Source: Chromatiales bacterium (GTDB lineage Bacteria > Pseudomonadota > Gammaproteobacteria > Chromatiales > Chromatiaceae). From it: a stretch of DNA of 64,000 bases. Under the pieces are notes generated by a model. The model was not told the origin of the DNA. It saw only the letters and a program-made list of their open reading frames with translations, and did not search any database. Position numbers and translations under genes: made by a program. Of this stretch, positions 17,805 to 27,671 are shown piece after piece; positions within the stretch are counted from its first letter, which is position 1, and the number at the start of each line of letters is the position of its first letter. The stretch is from the NCBI GenBank assembly GCA_022360905.1, contig JAKSBX010000156.1:1-64000 (forward strand), written 5' to 3'.

Positions 17805-19127
17805 ATGGATCACGACGACCCATTTGGCATGAAGCCCAACGAATCCGGCGATCGCACTGTCATCCGGCCAAGACCGGGTGGTAAGGGCCCTGCTACTCCC
17901 CCACCCCAAGCGGCACCGACCAGTCAGCCGCCCCCACAGCGTCCTCTGGGCCCAGCCCCGAGCCTGCCGATGCGTCATGGGGCGAATAAGCTTGAGGTCG
18001 CCGCCTCCTCGCTTCTATCGATGATGGGGCGACTGCGTGACACCCCTTCCCACTCCGATCCGGTCTCTTTGAAAAACTCCATTATCGATAAGGTCCGGGC
18101 CTTTGAAATGAAAGCTCAGGATCTGGGTGTGGAACAGGAGACCACCTTCTGGGCCCGCTATGTACTCTGTACGGTAACCGATGAGCTGGTCCTCACCACA
18201 CCTTGGGGCAATCAGAGCATCTGGCGCGATCAAAGCCTGTTGGTCACTCTGCATAAAGAGGCTTGGGGTGGTGAGAAGTTCTTTCAACTGCTGCAAAAAC
18301 TTCTGCAGAACCCTGCCAAGAATCTTGAGCTGCTGGAACTGATGTATGTCTGTCTCTCATTCGGCTTCGAAGGGCGCTATCGTCCTTTACCGGATGGCTA
18401 TGCACAACTGCAAACCCTCAAAGACAACCTGTTCCGCACGCTTCGCAATCACCGGGATGAGTATGAACGGGATCTCTCCGGACACTGGCAGGGAGAGCCG
18501 CTGAAACAGAATGCCCTGGTTCAGTATGTTCCGCTTTGGGTGGTGATGGCGATATCCGGTGTGGTGCTGATGTTGATGTTCTCCGGATTCAGTCTCAGCC
18601 TGAATGTCAAATCCGATCCGGTGCACGCCGAACTACACAACATTGCCCGCAATGTACAAACGGTGGTTGAACGTACCCCGCCGCCACCGCCCAAGCCGGA
18701 ACTTTCGCTCAGAGTGCTGCTCGCCAATGAGATTACTCAAGGCCTGGTCAGCGTTGCGGAGAATCATCTGGAGGGTACCGTCAGAATTGCCGGGGACGGC
18801 CTGTTCGCTTCCGGTAAAGTGGCGGTCAACAGTCAATTCCTGCCACTACTGAATCGTATCGCCGCGGCAATGGACAAACTCGAGGGACAGATTGTGGTGG
18901 TCGGTCATACTGACAACATTCCCATACGCAGTCTTCGTTACCCCTCCAACTGGCACCTCTCGAGGGCACGTGCTGAATCCGTGGCCAAACTGCTGGCACT
19001 GGATTTAAGCCAACCCGCAAGAATTCAGAGTGAAGGGCGCGGCTCGGCAGAGCCCCTGGCATCCAATGACACAAAAGAGGGACGTGCACGTAACAGACGT
19101 GTGGAGATCACTCTTGTAAAACAATAG
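17805..19127 (+). CDS. tssL: T6SS inner-membrane protein TssL with C-terminal OmpA domain
   Basis: TssL (DotU/IcmH) forms the inner-membrane part of the T6SS trans-envelope complex with TssM. After a Pro/Gln-rich cytoplasmic tail (about 1-65) comes the DotU domain, with FWARYVLCTVTDELVLTTPWG and FEGRYRPLPDGYAQL. A single membrane segment lies near residues 240-262. The last roughly 110 residues are an OmpA-like peptidoglycan-binding domain, with VVGHTDNIPIRS, NWHLSRARAESVAKLL and ARNRRVEI. The fusion means wall anchoring is built in and no separate TagL is needed. The track start is TTG 17799, which overlaps the tssK stop; the ATG at 17805 is more likely. Confidence 0.95.
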   Translation: MDHDDPFGMKPNESGDRTVIRPRPGGKGPATPPPQAAPTSQPPPQRPLGPAPSLPMRHGANKLEVAASSLLSMMGRLRDTPSHSDPVSLKNSIIDKVRAFEMKAQDLGVEQETTFWARYVLCTVTDELVLTTPWGNQSIWRDQSLLVTLHKEAWGGEKFFQLLQKLLQNPAKNLELLELMYVCLSFGFEGRYRPLPDGYAQLQTLKDNLFRTLRNHRDEYERDLSGHWQGEPLKQNALVQYVPLWVVMAISGVVLMLMFSGFSLSLNVKSDPVHAELHNIARNVQTVVERTPPPPPKPELSLRVLLANEITQGLVSVAENHLEGTVRIAGDGLFASGKVAVNSQFLPLLNRIAAAMDKLEGQIVVVGHTDNIPIRSLRYPSNWHLSRARAESVAKLLALDLSQPARIQSEGRGSAEPLASNDTKEGRARNRRVEITLVKQ

Positions 19128-19141
19128 GTATTGCGTACACC

Positions 19142-22100
19142 ATGCAGGCAATATTGAGAATCATAAAAAACCGCTGGTTTGTCGCCATCCTGGGACTGAT
19201 CGCCATCTCGGTGATCATCTGGTTGATCGGTCCCCTGTTTGCCTTTGCCGGCAGCGAGCCCCTCGCCTCGCCCATGGCCAGACTGATCACTATCGGTGTG
19301 ATCATTCTGCTCTGGGGAGCCAATCAGGCCAGACGGCTATTTGCGGCACGCAAGAAGAACCAGCAGATGCTGGAGTCCGTGGTCGGTCAGAAAGAACAGA
19401 CCTCCGTATCGACCCAGGAGTCGGCGGAAGAGGTGCAGATTCTCGGGCAACGTCTGGACAATGCCATCCGCATTCTCAAGGAGTCGAAACTGGGGGGTAA
19501 ACAGGATAGCCAATATCTCTATCAGCTCCCCTGGTATATGTTCATCGGTCCACCTGGAAGTGGTAAAACCACCGCTCTGCTCAACTCGGGGCTACACTTT
19601 CCACTGGCGGACAAACTGGGCAACGATGCGGTGCAGGGTATCGGTGGAACACGCAATTGTGACTGGTGGTTCACCGATGATGCGGTACTGCTGGATACCG
19701 CAGGCCGATACACCACCCAGGACAGTTACGAAGAGGTGGACCGGGCCGCCTGGATGGGCTTTCTCGATCTGCTGAAAAAACACCGCAAACGCAGGCCGAT
19801 CAATGGTGCCCTGGTGGCCATCAGCGTGGAGGACATTCTGCAGCTGACCGACATTGAGAGAATCAATCACGCCAAGGCGATACGTCTGCGGGTCAAGGAG
19901 CTGATCGACCACTTCGGCATCCGCTTCCCGATCTATGTGCTGTTCACCAAGTGCGACCTGCTGGCGGGTTTCAATGAATTTTTCGAAAACCTGAGTCGGG
20001 ATGAGCGTAACCAGGTCTGGGGAATGACCTTTCCGCTCAACGAAAAAGGCAGTCAGGGTGATGTGATCAACCACTTCAAGGATGAGTTCAAAGCCCTGGA
20101 ACAGCGTATCGATGCCCGCCTAATGGACCGGCTTGAACAGGAACGGGACGTCAAACGTCGGGTCTTGATCTACTCCTTTCCACAACAGTTCAGCGCACTG
20201 CGCGAAGCGGCAGAGACCTTTCTCCAGGAAGCCTTCAGCGAGAACCGTTTTCAGGAGACGCCAATGGTCAGGGGTGTCTACTTCACCAGCGGCACTCAGG
20301 AAGGCACCCCGATCGACCGTCTGCTTGGGTCGATGGCTCAGGAGTTTGGCCTCAACCGTCAGATTGCCCCGGCCTTTTCCGGTACCGGCCGCAGCTTTTT
20401 CATCAACCGACTGTTCAAGGATCTGATCTTTGCCGAATCCCATCTGGCCGGTATCAATACCCGTGTTGAGAAACAGCGGGCCTGGCTGCAACGTATCGCC
20501 TATGTGGGTGCCATCTCGCTGGCTCTGCTCGCCGGCATTGCCTGGTTCACCAGCTACAGCCGCAATCAAAGTTATATCGATCAGGTCGCCATACAGGCCA
20601 ATGCCGCAGACGAAAAAGTGAACGGAGTTGCCGCAGACGATCTGACATTGACCAATGTGGTACCCGCCCTGGAACTGGTGCGACGCATTCCCGGGGGTTA
20701 TGAGGATCAGCAGAAAGAGATCCCCTGGTTGATGGGATTGGGACTCTACCAGGGTGACAAACTGGGCAGCGAGGCGATCAACGCCTACCACACCAGCCTG
20801 AAGAACCTGTTTCTACCGCGCATTATTCTCAGTCTTGAAGATCAGCTTAAACAGCAGGGTAACAACCCGGACTATCTGTATGAGGCGCTCAAGGTCTATC
20901 TGATGTTCGATGATAAGGAACATTACGATGCCGAGACTGTGAAGGCCTGGATGCTGTTGCAGTGGCAACTCAGCCTGCCTGGTGGGGAAAACGCCCAGGC
21001 CCGTCAGGCCCTGGCGGGCCATCTGGACGCCCTGCTCAGCCAAATGCCGATGCCGCCAACCATCCCATTGGATGAGGTGTTGATCAGCCGGGTACGCAAT
21101 GACCTGTTAAGGGTACCGCTGGCGGATCGGGTCTATGATCGGATGAAACGCACCACGGCAGGTGGCTCGATAGCGGCATTGCGACTGACCCAGGAGATCG
21201 GCCCCGATGCGGAGCTGGTCTTCAGTCGACGCTCCGGTGAACCACTGGATAAGGAGATCCCCAGCCTGTTTACCTATGAGGGATATCACAAACTGTTCCT
21301 CAAGGATCACCTGTCGATCGCCAATAAATTGCTCGAGGAGAAGTGGATACTCGGCCCGGATCTGGAAAAAATCATCGGTAAAACCGACCTGGCCAGGCTC
21401 AGCAGCCGGGTCAAAGATCTCTACTACGCCGAGTACATCCGTATTTGGGAGCAGCAACTGGCAGATATTCGGGTAAAACCTTTCAACAACATGCGCCAGG
21501 CTGTCGAGGTGTTGAATGTTCTTTCAGGACCTACTTCTCCGCTACGCCGCTATCTGAAGCTGGTGCAGGAACAGACCACCCTCTCGCGCCTACCCGGTGG
21601 CGCACAAAAAGCGGCCGAGCTGGCGGCTGAGCACGGTTCCGGTATTACCCGTCAGCTGGCTTCAATACTGCAGGTATCACCGGATGAGAGCCAGCAGGCG
21701 CCTGAAAAGCAGTTGCTGAGCACACCGGTTGATCAACATTTTGCCGATCTGAATCGGATGATCGATGCCCAGGAGGGTGAGCAAGCTCCGCTGGAGAGAA
21801 CCCTGGAGATGCTTAACGAACTCTACGCCCATATGAACTCCATTGCCTCAGCCGGCAATCAGTCGAGTCAGGCGTTCAATGCCGCGCGAGATCCTGCATC
21901 CGGCGGCGTAATCAGCCGCTTGAAACTGGAAGCGCAGCGTCAACCCGGCCCACTGGCTGATATGATCAATACCCTGGCGGACGGCAGTTCCAATCTGACT
22001 GTGTCCGGGGTCAGGAGCCATCTCAACTCAGTCTGGAACACCCAGCTGCTGCCTTTCTGCCAGCGCAGTCTGGCCGGTCGTTATCCACTGGAACGCAACA

Positions 22101-22720
22101 GCGTTCGTGAAGTGACGATCAGTGATTTTGGACGTTTCTTCGGTCCAGGCGGGATGATGGAGAACTTCTTCAATACCTACCTGATCGATTTTGTCGATAC
22201 CTCACGCAGAGTTTGGCGTTGGAATGCGGCCGGCAACAAAACCCTGGGTATCCCAACCAGTACGCTGCGACAGTTTCAGCGGGCAGCGGTAATCCGCGAC
22301 GCCTTCTTCAGCGGCAGCAGTCCGGAGCCGAAGATCAACTTCGAAATCAAACCGCTGAGCATGGACACCACGATCACTCAGATCACCCTGTTGATCAATC
22401 AGCAGCGGGTCAGATACAACCATGGCCCGACCCGCTGGAACCGACTCACCTGGCCGGATGATTCCGGCATCAGCGATGCCAAGATTCTGCTTGCACCACC
22501 CGCTGGTAATAAACCCTCCGGTCTGACTGAGGATGGACCCTGGGGCTGGTTCCGCATGATCGATCAGGCTGCAACTGAAGCCACCAACACCCCTGAAACC
22601 ATCAATGTGACCTTTGATGTGGGTGGCCGCAAATCACGTTTTGCACTACGAGCAAGTGGTGCACTCAATCCATTTCAGTTAAAAGAATTGGCAGACTTCC
22701 GGTGTCCGAACAGACTTTGA
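19142..22720 (+). CDS. tssM: T6SS inner-membrane protein TssM (IcmF)
   Basis: TssM spans the inner membrane and periplasm and connects TssL to TssJ. The 1192-aa product has two N-terminal membrane helices (about 12-35 and 45-62) and a cytoplasmic NTPase-like domain with Walker A GPPGSGKTTAL near residue 138 and DTAGRY. A third helix lies near 455-475, followed by a large periplasmic region ending in the IcmF C-terminal domain with PTRWNRLTWPDDSG. The intact Walker motif suggests an ATP/GTP-binding version. Its end overlaps tagF by 19 bp. Confidence 0.97.
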   Translation: MQAILRIIKNRWFVAILGLIAISVIIWLIGPLFAFAGSEPLASPMARLITIGVIILLWGANQARRLFAARKKNQQMLESVVGQKEQTSVSTQESAEEVQILGQRLDNAIRILKESKLGGKQDSQYLYQLPWYMFIGPPGSGKTTALLNSGLHFPLADKLGNDAVQGIGGTRNCDWWFTDDAVLLDTAGRYTTQDSYEEVDRAAWMGFLDLLKKHRKRRPINGALVAISVEDILQLTDIERINHAKAIRLRVKELIDHFGIRFPIYVLFTKCDLLAGFNEFFENLSRDERNQVWGMTFPLNEKGSQGDVINHFKDEFKALEQRIDARLMDRLEQERDVKRRVLIYSFPQQFSALREAAETFLQEAFSENRFQETPMVRGVYFTSGTQEGTPIDRLLGSMAQEFGLNRQIAPAFSGTGRSFFINRLFKDLIFAESHLAGINTRVEKQRAWLQRIAYVGAISLALLAGIAWFTSYSRNQSYIDQVAIQANAADEKVNGVAADDLTLTNVVPALELVRRIPGGYEDQQKEIPWLMGLGLYQGDKLGSEAINAYHTSLKNLFLPRIILSLEDQLKQQGNNPDYLYEALKVYLMFDDKEHYDAETVKAWMLLQWQLSLPGGENAQARQALAGHLDALLSQMPMPPTIPLDEVLISRVRNDLLRVPLADRVYDRMKRTTAGGSIAALRLTQEIGPDAELVFSRRSGEPLDKEIPSLFTYEGYHKLFLKDHLSIANKLLEEKWILGPDLEKIIGKTDLARLSSRVKDLYYAEYIRIWEQQLADIRVKPFNNMRQAVEVLNVLSGPTSPLRRYLKLVQEQTTLSRLPGGAQKAAELAAEHGSGITRQLASILQVSPDESQQAPEKQLLSTPVDQHFADLNRMIDAQEGEQAPLERTLEMLNELYAHMNSIASAGNQSSQAFNAARDPASGGVISRLKLEAQRQPGPLADMINTLADGSSNLTVSGVRSHLNSVWNTQLLPFCQRSLAGRYPLERNSVREVTISDFGRFFGPGGMMENFFNTYLIDFVDTSRRVWRWNAAGNKTLGIPTSTLRQFQRAAVIRDAFFSGSSPEPKINFEIKPLSMDTTITQITLLINQQRVRYNHGPTRWNRLTWPDDSGISDAKILLAPPAGNKPSGLTEDGPWGWFRMIDQAATEATNTPETINVTFDVGGRKSRFALRASGALNPFQLKELADFRCPNRL

Positions 22721-23496
22721 ACTCAATGCAAAACGAGGACTTTCCAGGCCTCTACGGTAAGATTCCTTCACTGGGGGATTTTGTCACCCGCCGGCTTCCC
22801 CGCGGCTTCATAGCCCCCTGGGAGACCTGGATGCAGGAGGCAATCGCCAACAGCCGGGAACAGCTGGGTGACTTCTGGCTGGATAACTATTTGACCAGTC
22901 CCATGTGGCGCTTCGCACTCTCCCCTGGGATCTGCGGCGAACAAGGGTGGGCAGGAATCCTGATGCCCAGCGTCGACCGGGTTGGTCGTTACTACCCGTT
23001 TACCCTGGCAGCAAAACTCGATCCCAAGTTTAATCTTTTTCTGTTCATGGAGGAGTCGGAAAGCTGGTTTGGGCGCCTGGAAGAGCTTGCCCTCTCCTGC
23101 CTGGAGGATGGCTTCCAGATGGAAGCATTGGAACAACAGCTGCGACAGCTCGGTGCACCGACGGCGGAACGCGAAGAGTTGGCTCAACCGGATGCACCCG
23201 TCACCCCGCTCAACAATGCCTGGCATGCACAGTTGCAGGAACAGTCTGCACTGCGTGGTCTCTATCCCCTGTTCATGCCCCATCTGATGAAGAAACTGTT
23301 ATTTGCCTACAGCATCTGGTGGACACAGGGTTCAGAACGGATCTCCCCCTCACTGCTGATCTGTCAGGGCCTACCGCAGATAAGAGGAGCCAGTGCCTTG
23401 ATCGATGGTGCCTGGACAGAACACGGCTGGGAAGAGATTGAAACCGGTGCCTACAGCATGGGATTCGCCACCTCAGAAACACCAGAATCCTTATGA
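22702..23496 (+). CDS. tagF: T6SS-associated protein TagF (ImpM/SciT)
   Basis: TagF is a post-translational T6SS regulator that, in Pseudomonas, represses assembly through the FHA protein independently of phosphorylation. The 264-aa sequence has the DUF2094 features GLYGKIPSLGDFVTRRLPRGF, TSPMWRFALSPGICG and MPSVDRVGRYYPFTLA. The start is GTG 22702 inside tssM. Its stop overlaps the phosphatase start as ATGA. In some species TagF is fused to PppA; here the two are separate but coupled. Confidence 0.94.
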   Translation: MSEQTLNSMQNEDFPGLYGKIPSLGDFVTRRLPRGFIAPWETWMQEAIANSREQLGDFWLDNYLTSPMWRFALSPGICGEQGWAGILMPSVDRVGRYYPFTLAAKLDPKFNLFLFMEESESWFGRLEELALSCLEDGFQMEALEQQLRQLGAPTAEREELAQPDAPVTPLNNAWHAQLQEQSALRGLYPLFMPHLMKKLLFAYSIWWTQGSERISPSLLICQGLPQIRGASALIDGAWTEHGWEEIETGAYSMGFATSETPESL

Positions 23497-24248
23497 CCCA
23501 GAATCGATTCTATTGGGTCTCCGCCCACCTGACCGATAAAGGTAAAGTGCGCAGCATCAATGAAGATGCCTGCCTCGATCGAGCGGACCTGGGGATCTGG
23601 GCGGTTGCCGACGGCATGGGCGGGCACGCCGCCGGGGACCTCGCCTCAGGCATGATCGTGAGTGAATTAAAGTCGGTCAATCCGGGCAACTCACTCGGCG
23701 AACTGGCCGGAAATGTTGAACAAAGCCTGCATCAGGTCAATCAACACCTGCTGTTGGAATCCCACCAACGGGGTGGCGAGATCATCGGCTCAACCGTGGT
23801 TACCCTCTTGGCCTATGATGGCTACTGTATCTATCAATGGGCCGGTGACAGCCGCATCTATCTCTATCGTCGGGGCAATCTGAAGCAGCTGAGCCGCGAT
23901 CACAGCCAGATCGAGGAGATGATCGAACAGGGCCTGGTCACCTCCGATGAAGCGGAACAGTCATCCATCGCCAACTATATTACCCGGGCGGTCGGTGCTA
24001 CAGAGACCCTGGAGCTGGATGCGGAAATGGTGGAGCCCTGTGATGGTGACCTGTTTCTGCTTTGCAGTGACGGCCTGAACAAAGAGGTCAAGGATACGGA
24101 AATTGCTGAAATTCTAGGACGTTACAGCTTTCAGGACGCCATACAACAACTCATCAGCCTGGCCATGGACAGAGGCGCCAGAGATAATGTGACCCTGGTG
24201 ATGGTGCAGGCGAAAGCCGTACAAAACGAGCAAACCGATGAAATCTAA
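23493..24248 (+). CDS. pppA: PP2C-family Ser/Thr phosphatase (PppA/Stp1 type)
   Basis: This metal-dependent phosphatase would reverse phosphorylation of T6SS FHA targets. The 251-aa protein carries the PP2C motifs VRSINEDA, VADGMGGHAAGD, GSTVVTLL, WAGDSRIYLYR, SRDHSQIEEM and RDNVTLVMV, which include the metal-binding aspartates. It has no membrane segment and is probably cytosolic. Coupling to tagF and co-occurrence with an FHA protein support a role in threonine phosphorylation control of the T6SS. No kinase gene lies in the operon; see the kinase at 30733-32538. Confidence 0.94.
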   Translation: MTQNRFYWVSAHLTDKGKVRSINEDACLDRADLGIWAVADGMGGHAAGDLASGMIVSELKSVNPGNSLGELAGNVEQSLHQVNQHLLLESHQRGGEIIGSTVVTLLAYDGYCIYQWAGDSRIYLYRRGNLKQLSRDHSQIEEMIEQGLVTSDEAEQSSIANYITRAVGATETLELDAEMVEPCDGDLFLLCSDGLNKEVKDTEIAEILGRYSFQDAIQQLISLAMDRGARDNVTLVMVQAKAVQNEQTDEI

Positions 24249-24313
24249 TCTGCTATATTGATCGACATGACAACCCAGCTAATCGCTACAAGCAGCCAAA
24301 AGGAATCTAAGAA

Positions 24314-25675
24314 GTGATTGAGGTAACCAGCTTTCGGGATTTCTGCAAATTCCTATTTATTGTCATTTCCGTACTCGCCCTGAGTGCCTGTCAGTTGACC
24401 GGTCCAAAAAAAGCAGAACAACCGGTGGCCCAGGAACCGGAACCGATAGAAGAGACTATCCCGCCACCTACCGATTCTCTGACACCGAATCAGCGGGTAC
24501 GAAAAGCTCTGCAACATCTTCAGCAGGGAGACTATGAGAGTGCCCACAATCAGCTCAGTTGGGCTTTGATGAATGACCCTGAACATAGCCGGGCCAACCA
24601 TCTGCTTGAACAGATGGATGCTGACCCAATCGAGTATCTGGGACTGAAAAACTTCTTTTACGATGTGCAGCCAGGGGATTCACTATCTCTGATTGCCAAG
24701 AATTTTCTCAACGACCCCTATAAATTTGTCATTCTCGCCAGATACAACGATCTGGACAACCCCAGTAAACTGGCACCAGGACAGCGCATTCGCGTGCCTG
24801 GCATCATGCCGGAAAAGGTCAAAATCAAGGCGAAACCTAAAGCCAAGCACAGCCCCGAAACGGAGTTGACTGAAAAACCTGTAAAAACAGAAGCCAAACC
24901 CATCACTTCAACCGACCCGGAAACCGATTCTCCGCAGGTAGTTGAGCCGCAGCCAGCAACAACAACACAACCGGTTACGGATGTTGAGGCAACCTCAGAG
25001 ACAGCCCAGATCGTAGAGCCTGAAACCCCTCTCAATCAGCCAGAAGAGACTGAGGCTTCAGCCGTTGACAACTTACCAAGCAGCGATGACGCACTAAACT
25101 CTGCCCGGCAACTGCATGCTGAAAAAGACCTGCCTGCTGCCATCTATCTATTGGAAAGTGAAAACAGCCGTCACCCCGAAGCAGCAGAGATTCGTACACA
25201 GCTGGCAAGTTACTATACGGAATACGCCAATCAGTTGATCAAACAGGATGATCTGGAAGGCGCCAGAGATACACTGGAAAAGCTCATCATTCTCGATGCC
25301 TCCGATAACAGTGCAATCAATCAACTCATCTATGTGGAAGATAAGATCGAAGCTCGCAAGCTCCTGCAGAAAGGACAGAATGAAGAGCGTGGCGGACAAT
25401 ATCAAACGGCCTATCGCACCTATGGACAGGTATTGACCTATGACCCTGACAACCTATCAGCACAAGAGTCTCAAGTAAGGGTCAGAAATCAACTGACGGA
25501 CAGCTACCATCGCCAGGCTATGCAGCTGTTTCGAAGACAAGAGCTGGATGAAGCAATCGGTTACTGGAATAAGATCTTGGAACTCGATCCAAACCATTCA
25601 CTCGCCCCTGGTTACAAAGCACGAGCCCTGGAGATGAAACAGCAGCTTCAAAGGATCGACTCAAAACCCAATTGA
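24314..25675 (+). CDS. LysM and TPR repeat lipoprotein at the end of the T6SS operon
   Basis: The 453-aa product has a lipoprotein signal ending LSAC (Cys26) and a TPR-like helix pair (VRKALQHLQQGDYESAHNQLSWALM). A LysM peptidoglycan-binding domain follows (YDVQPGDSLSLIAKNFLNDPYKFVILARYN, LAPGQRIRVPG). After a low-complexity Pro/Glu/Thr linker come several TPRs to the C terminus (EAIGYWNKILELDPNHSLAP). The start is GTG 24314. The 65-bp gap after pppA makes co-transcription with the T6SS plausible. A periplasmic, wall-associated accessory role is inferred; I do not recognise a named T6SS component. Confidence 0.8.
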   Translation: MIEVTSFRDFCKFLFIVISVLALSACQLTGPKKAEQPVAQEPEPIEETIPPPTDSLTPNQRVRKALQHLQQGDYESAHNQLSWALMNDPEHSRANHLLEQMDADPIEYLGLKNFFYDVQPGDSLSLIAKNFLNDPYKFVILARYNDLDNPSKLAPGQRIRVPGIMPEKVKIKAKPKAKHSPETELTEKPVKTEAKPITSTDPETDSPQVVEPQPATTTQPVTDVEATSETAQIVEPETPLNQPEETEASAVDNLPSSDDALNSARQLHAEKDLPAAIYLLESENSRHPEAAEIRTQLASYYTEYANQLIKQDDLEGARDTLEKLIILDASDNSAINQLIYVEDKIEARKLLQKGQNEERGGQYQTAYRTYGQVLTYDPDNLSAQESQVRVRNQLTDSYHRQAMQLFRRQELDEAIGYWNKILELDPNHSLAPGYKARALEMKQQLQRIDSKPN

Positions 25676-26160
25676 TCGGATCCAGATGAGCATGGCTTAG
25701 CAAGTGTTCAGCCGGAGTGTGCTGGCCTACAGCAAGACATCAAAACACCGCTGTTGCACTGTGAAATAATTCAATCTTTTAACCAATCACCATGGTTATC
25801 AATGCCCAAACTGCGCCATGGATAACTCGCTGATCAGCGCAAGAATTTAATTCCCACGTTTATTCATAATGTCTGAAACAATCCGTTTTAGATCACAATT
25901 TTTCATGGCTATGAGCTATGCTTTAGATCTATTGACATTGCTCAATTGACTTATTTAAAGGGCCATGAATAATAGCGCTGCAAATATTGCCATCTACTGG
26001 ATAAATTCCTGGATTGGACAATATTTTTTGGAATTGTTTGCGGGGTAACCTCGAACGGAATCTGGCTGAAGGCAGAGTTTTGCTTATCGGTATGTAATCT
26101 TTAATGGAACATCAGTTCGCAAATAGATTTGATATTGATATCTAGCAAAACGGACTTAAT
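25676..26160. other. Gap after the T6SS locus
   Basis: These 485 bp are visibly AT-richer than the T6SS genes. I see no ORF, tRNA, strong hairpin terminator or repeat. It marks the boundary between the T6SS locus and the mixed accessory region. Confidence 0.5.
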
Positions 26161-26895
26161 GTGCTTGAAGCACTTTCGACAACAAATCTAATCATTGCCG
26201 CAATCATTATCAGCTCTGCCTATCTGGTAAGAGGAATTGCAGGTTTTGGCTCAGGTCTCATTGCAATACCGTTACTTGCATTGATGCTTCCCTTATCAAT
26301 TGCAGTTCCATTGATTGTATTGCTTGATTACATTGCTTCTGCAAGCCATGGGGTAAAGCACCGAGAAGCGGTTTGCTGGCGGGATATTTTGCCGTTACTT
26401 CCCTTTTCAATCATTGGGGTTGTGATGGCTCTCTACCTGTTCAACTCGGTCGATGCTCAAGTACTTCGCTATGGCTTGGGTGTCTTTCTACTGTTGTTTG
26501 CTGTCTATTCGCTATTTTCCATTACGCCAAACGCGGCGCCCTCGCTACTTTGGGCAGCGCCAGGTGGAACGCTTGGAGGTTTTATTGGCACACTATTCGG
26601 TACGGGAGGCCCGTTTTATGTCCTCTATCTGAAGCTAAGAGGACTGAATAAGACAGAATTTCGTGCAACATTTGCAACCATCTTTCTAATTGATGGCATT
26701 GGCCGCATCTTAGGTTACTTGGCAACCGGTTTCTTTGACCTTGCATTACTCAAAATCGTGGCGATTGCGATCCCTCTGATGGCTATTGGTATGTACATTG
26801 GCGGACAAATTCATAGCAACCTATCCCAGCAGACCTTTCAACGGGGTATCAGTCTACTACTCATCATCAGTGGCATATCGTTATTGTTAAAATAG
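26161..26895 (+). CDS. TSUP-family membrane permease (TauE/SafE)
   Basis: This 244-aa polytopic membrane protein has about seven or eight hydrophobic segments and the TauE/SafE pattern: an N-terminal GIAGFGSGLIAIPLLALMLP and a second-half repeat APGGTLGGFIGTLFGTGGPFYVLYL. TSUP members move sulfite, sulfoacetate, thiosulfate or other organosulfur anions. The substrate cannot be told from sequence alone. The start is GTG 26161. The gene is convergent with the hydrolase at 26904 and appears to be a single transcription unit. Confidence 0.85.
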   Translation: MLEALSTTNLIIAAIIISSAYLVRGIAGFGSGLIAIPLLALMLPLSIAVPLIVLLDYIASASHGVKHREAVCWRDILPLLPFSIIGVVMALYLFNSVDAQVLRYGLGVFLLLFAVYSLFSITPNAAPSLLWAAPGGTLGGFIGTLFGTGGPFYVLYLKLRGLNKTEFRATFATIFLIDGIGRILGYLATGFFDLALLKIVAIAIPLMAIGMYIGGQIHSNLSQQTFQRGISLLLIISGISLLLK

Positions 26896-26903
26896 CCTGA
26901 CAA

Positions 26904-27671
26904 TCACTCAAATAGATTGACCAAAGAGCCAATTCCATCGATCTTTATTTCAACTGTACACCCTTGAGGCATAGGCCCGGCACCCAATGATGTGCCACAG
27001 GCTATGACATCTCCTGGATTGAGTGTCATATCTCTCGAAAGCCTGCTGACAATCTCCCTGGGTGAGAAAAACATGTCCTCAACTGGATAGTTCTGATGTT
27101 CTACGCCATCAACCAGCGTCTTAACGATCAACGAATCAACATCAAGCCCCGTGGCAACAACCGGTCCGACAGCGCCAAAGGTGTCAAAACTTTTGGCTCT
27201 GGTCCACTGAACAAATGAGGGATCTTCCTTCATCAGTCCTCTGGCTGTAACATCATTGACACAGGTGTATCCAAAAATGTACTTGTCAGCATCATCTTCG
27301 TTGATGTTGCAGCAACGTTCCCCGATCACTATGCCTAGCTCACCTTCAAATGCCACCGGACCATCATAGGTTTCGGGTTGCCGGATTGTTTGCCCTGTTG
27401 CCAGAAAAGAACCGTTGGCCTTCATGAAATAGAGTGGATGGTTAGGCTGAGACCACCCCTCCTTTGCCGCCCGTGAGCGAAAATTGTTCCACAAACCGAT
27501 CATTTTTGACGGCTGAGTGGGTATTAACAGATTAATATCCGAAACCGGTAGAAATTCACCCGTGGCTTTTGACTCCTTAAACATATCACCTTGATAAACG
27601 GCAACATGATCATTCCTCAAGGTGCCAAATCCCTGCTTGCCCAAATACTCGAACCTGACCCATAACTCCAT
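26904..27671 (-). CDS. Fumarylacetoacetate hydrolase (FAH) family protein
   Basis: The 255-aa sequence is an FAH-fold enzyme of the 2-hydroxyhepta-diene-dioate isomerase / acylpyruvase / hydratase group. Visible motifs are FEGELGIVIGERC, which carries the metal-ligand glutamates, then YTCVNDVTARGLM, WTRAKSFDTFGAVGPV and the C-terminal GDVIACGTSLGAGPM. Such enzymes cleave or hydrate short beta-diketo or oxo-acids with Mg2+. The aromatic-catabolism partners are absent here, so a general acylpyruvase or oxaloacetate-related role is equally possible. A GGAGAAGG site precedes the ATG. Confidence 0.85.
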   Translation of the reverse strand: MELWVRFEYLGKQGFGTLRNDHVAVYQGDMFKESKATGEFLPVSDINLLIPTQPSKMIGLWNNFRSRAAKEGWSQPNHPLYFMKANGSFLATGQTIRQPETYDGPVAFEGELGIVIGERCCNINEDDADKYIFGYTCVNDVTARGLMKEDPSFVQWTRAKSFDTFGAVGPVVATGLDVDSLIVKTLVDGVEHQNYPVEDMFFSPREIVSRLSRDMTLNPGDVIACGTSLGAGPMPQGCTVEIKIDGIGSLVNLFE

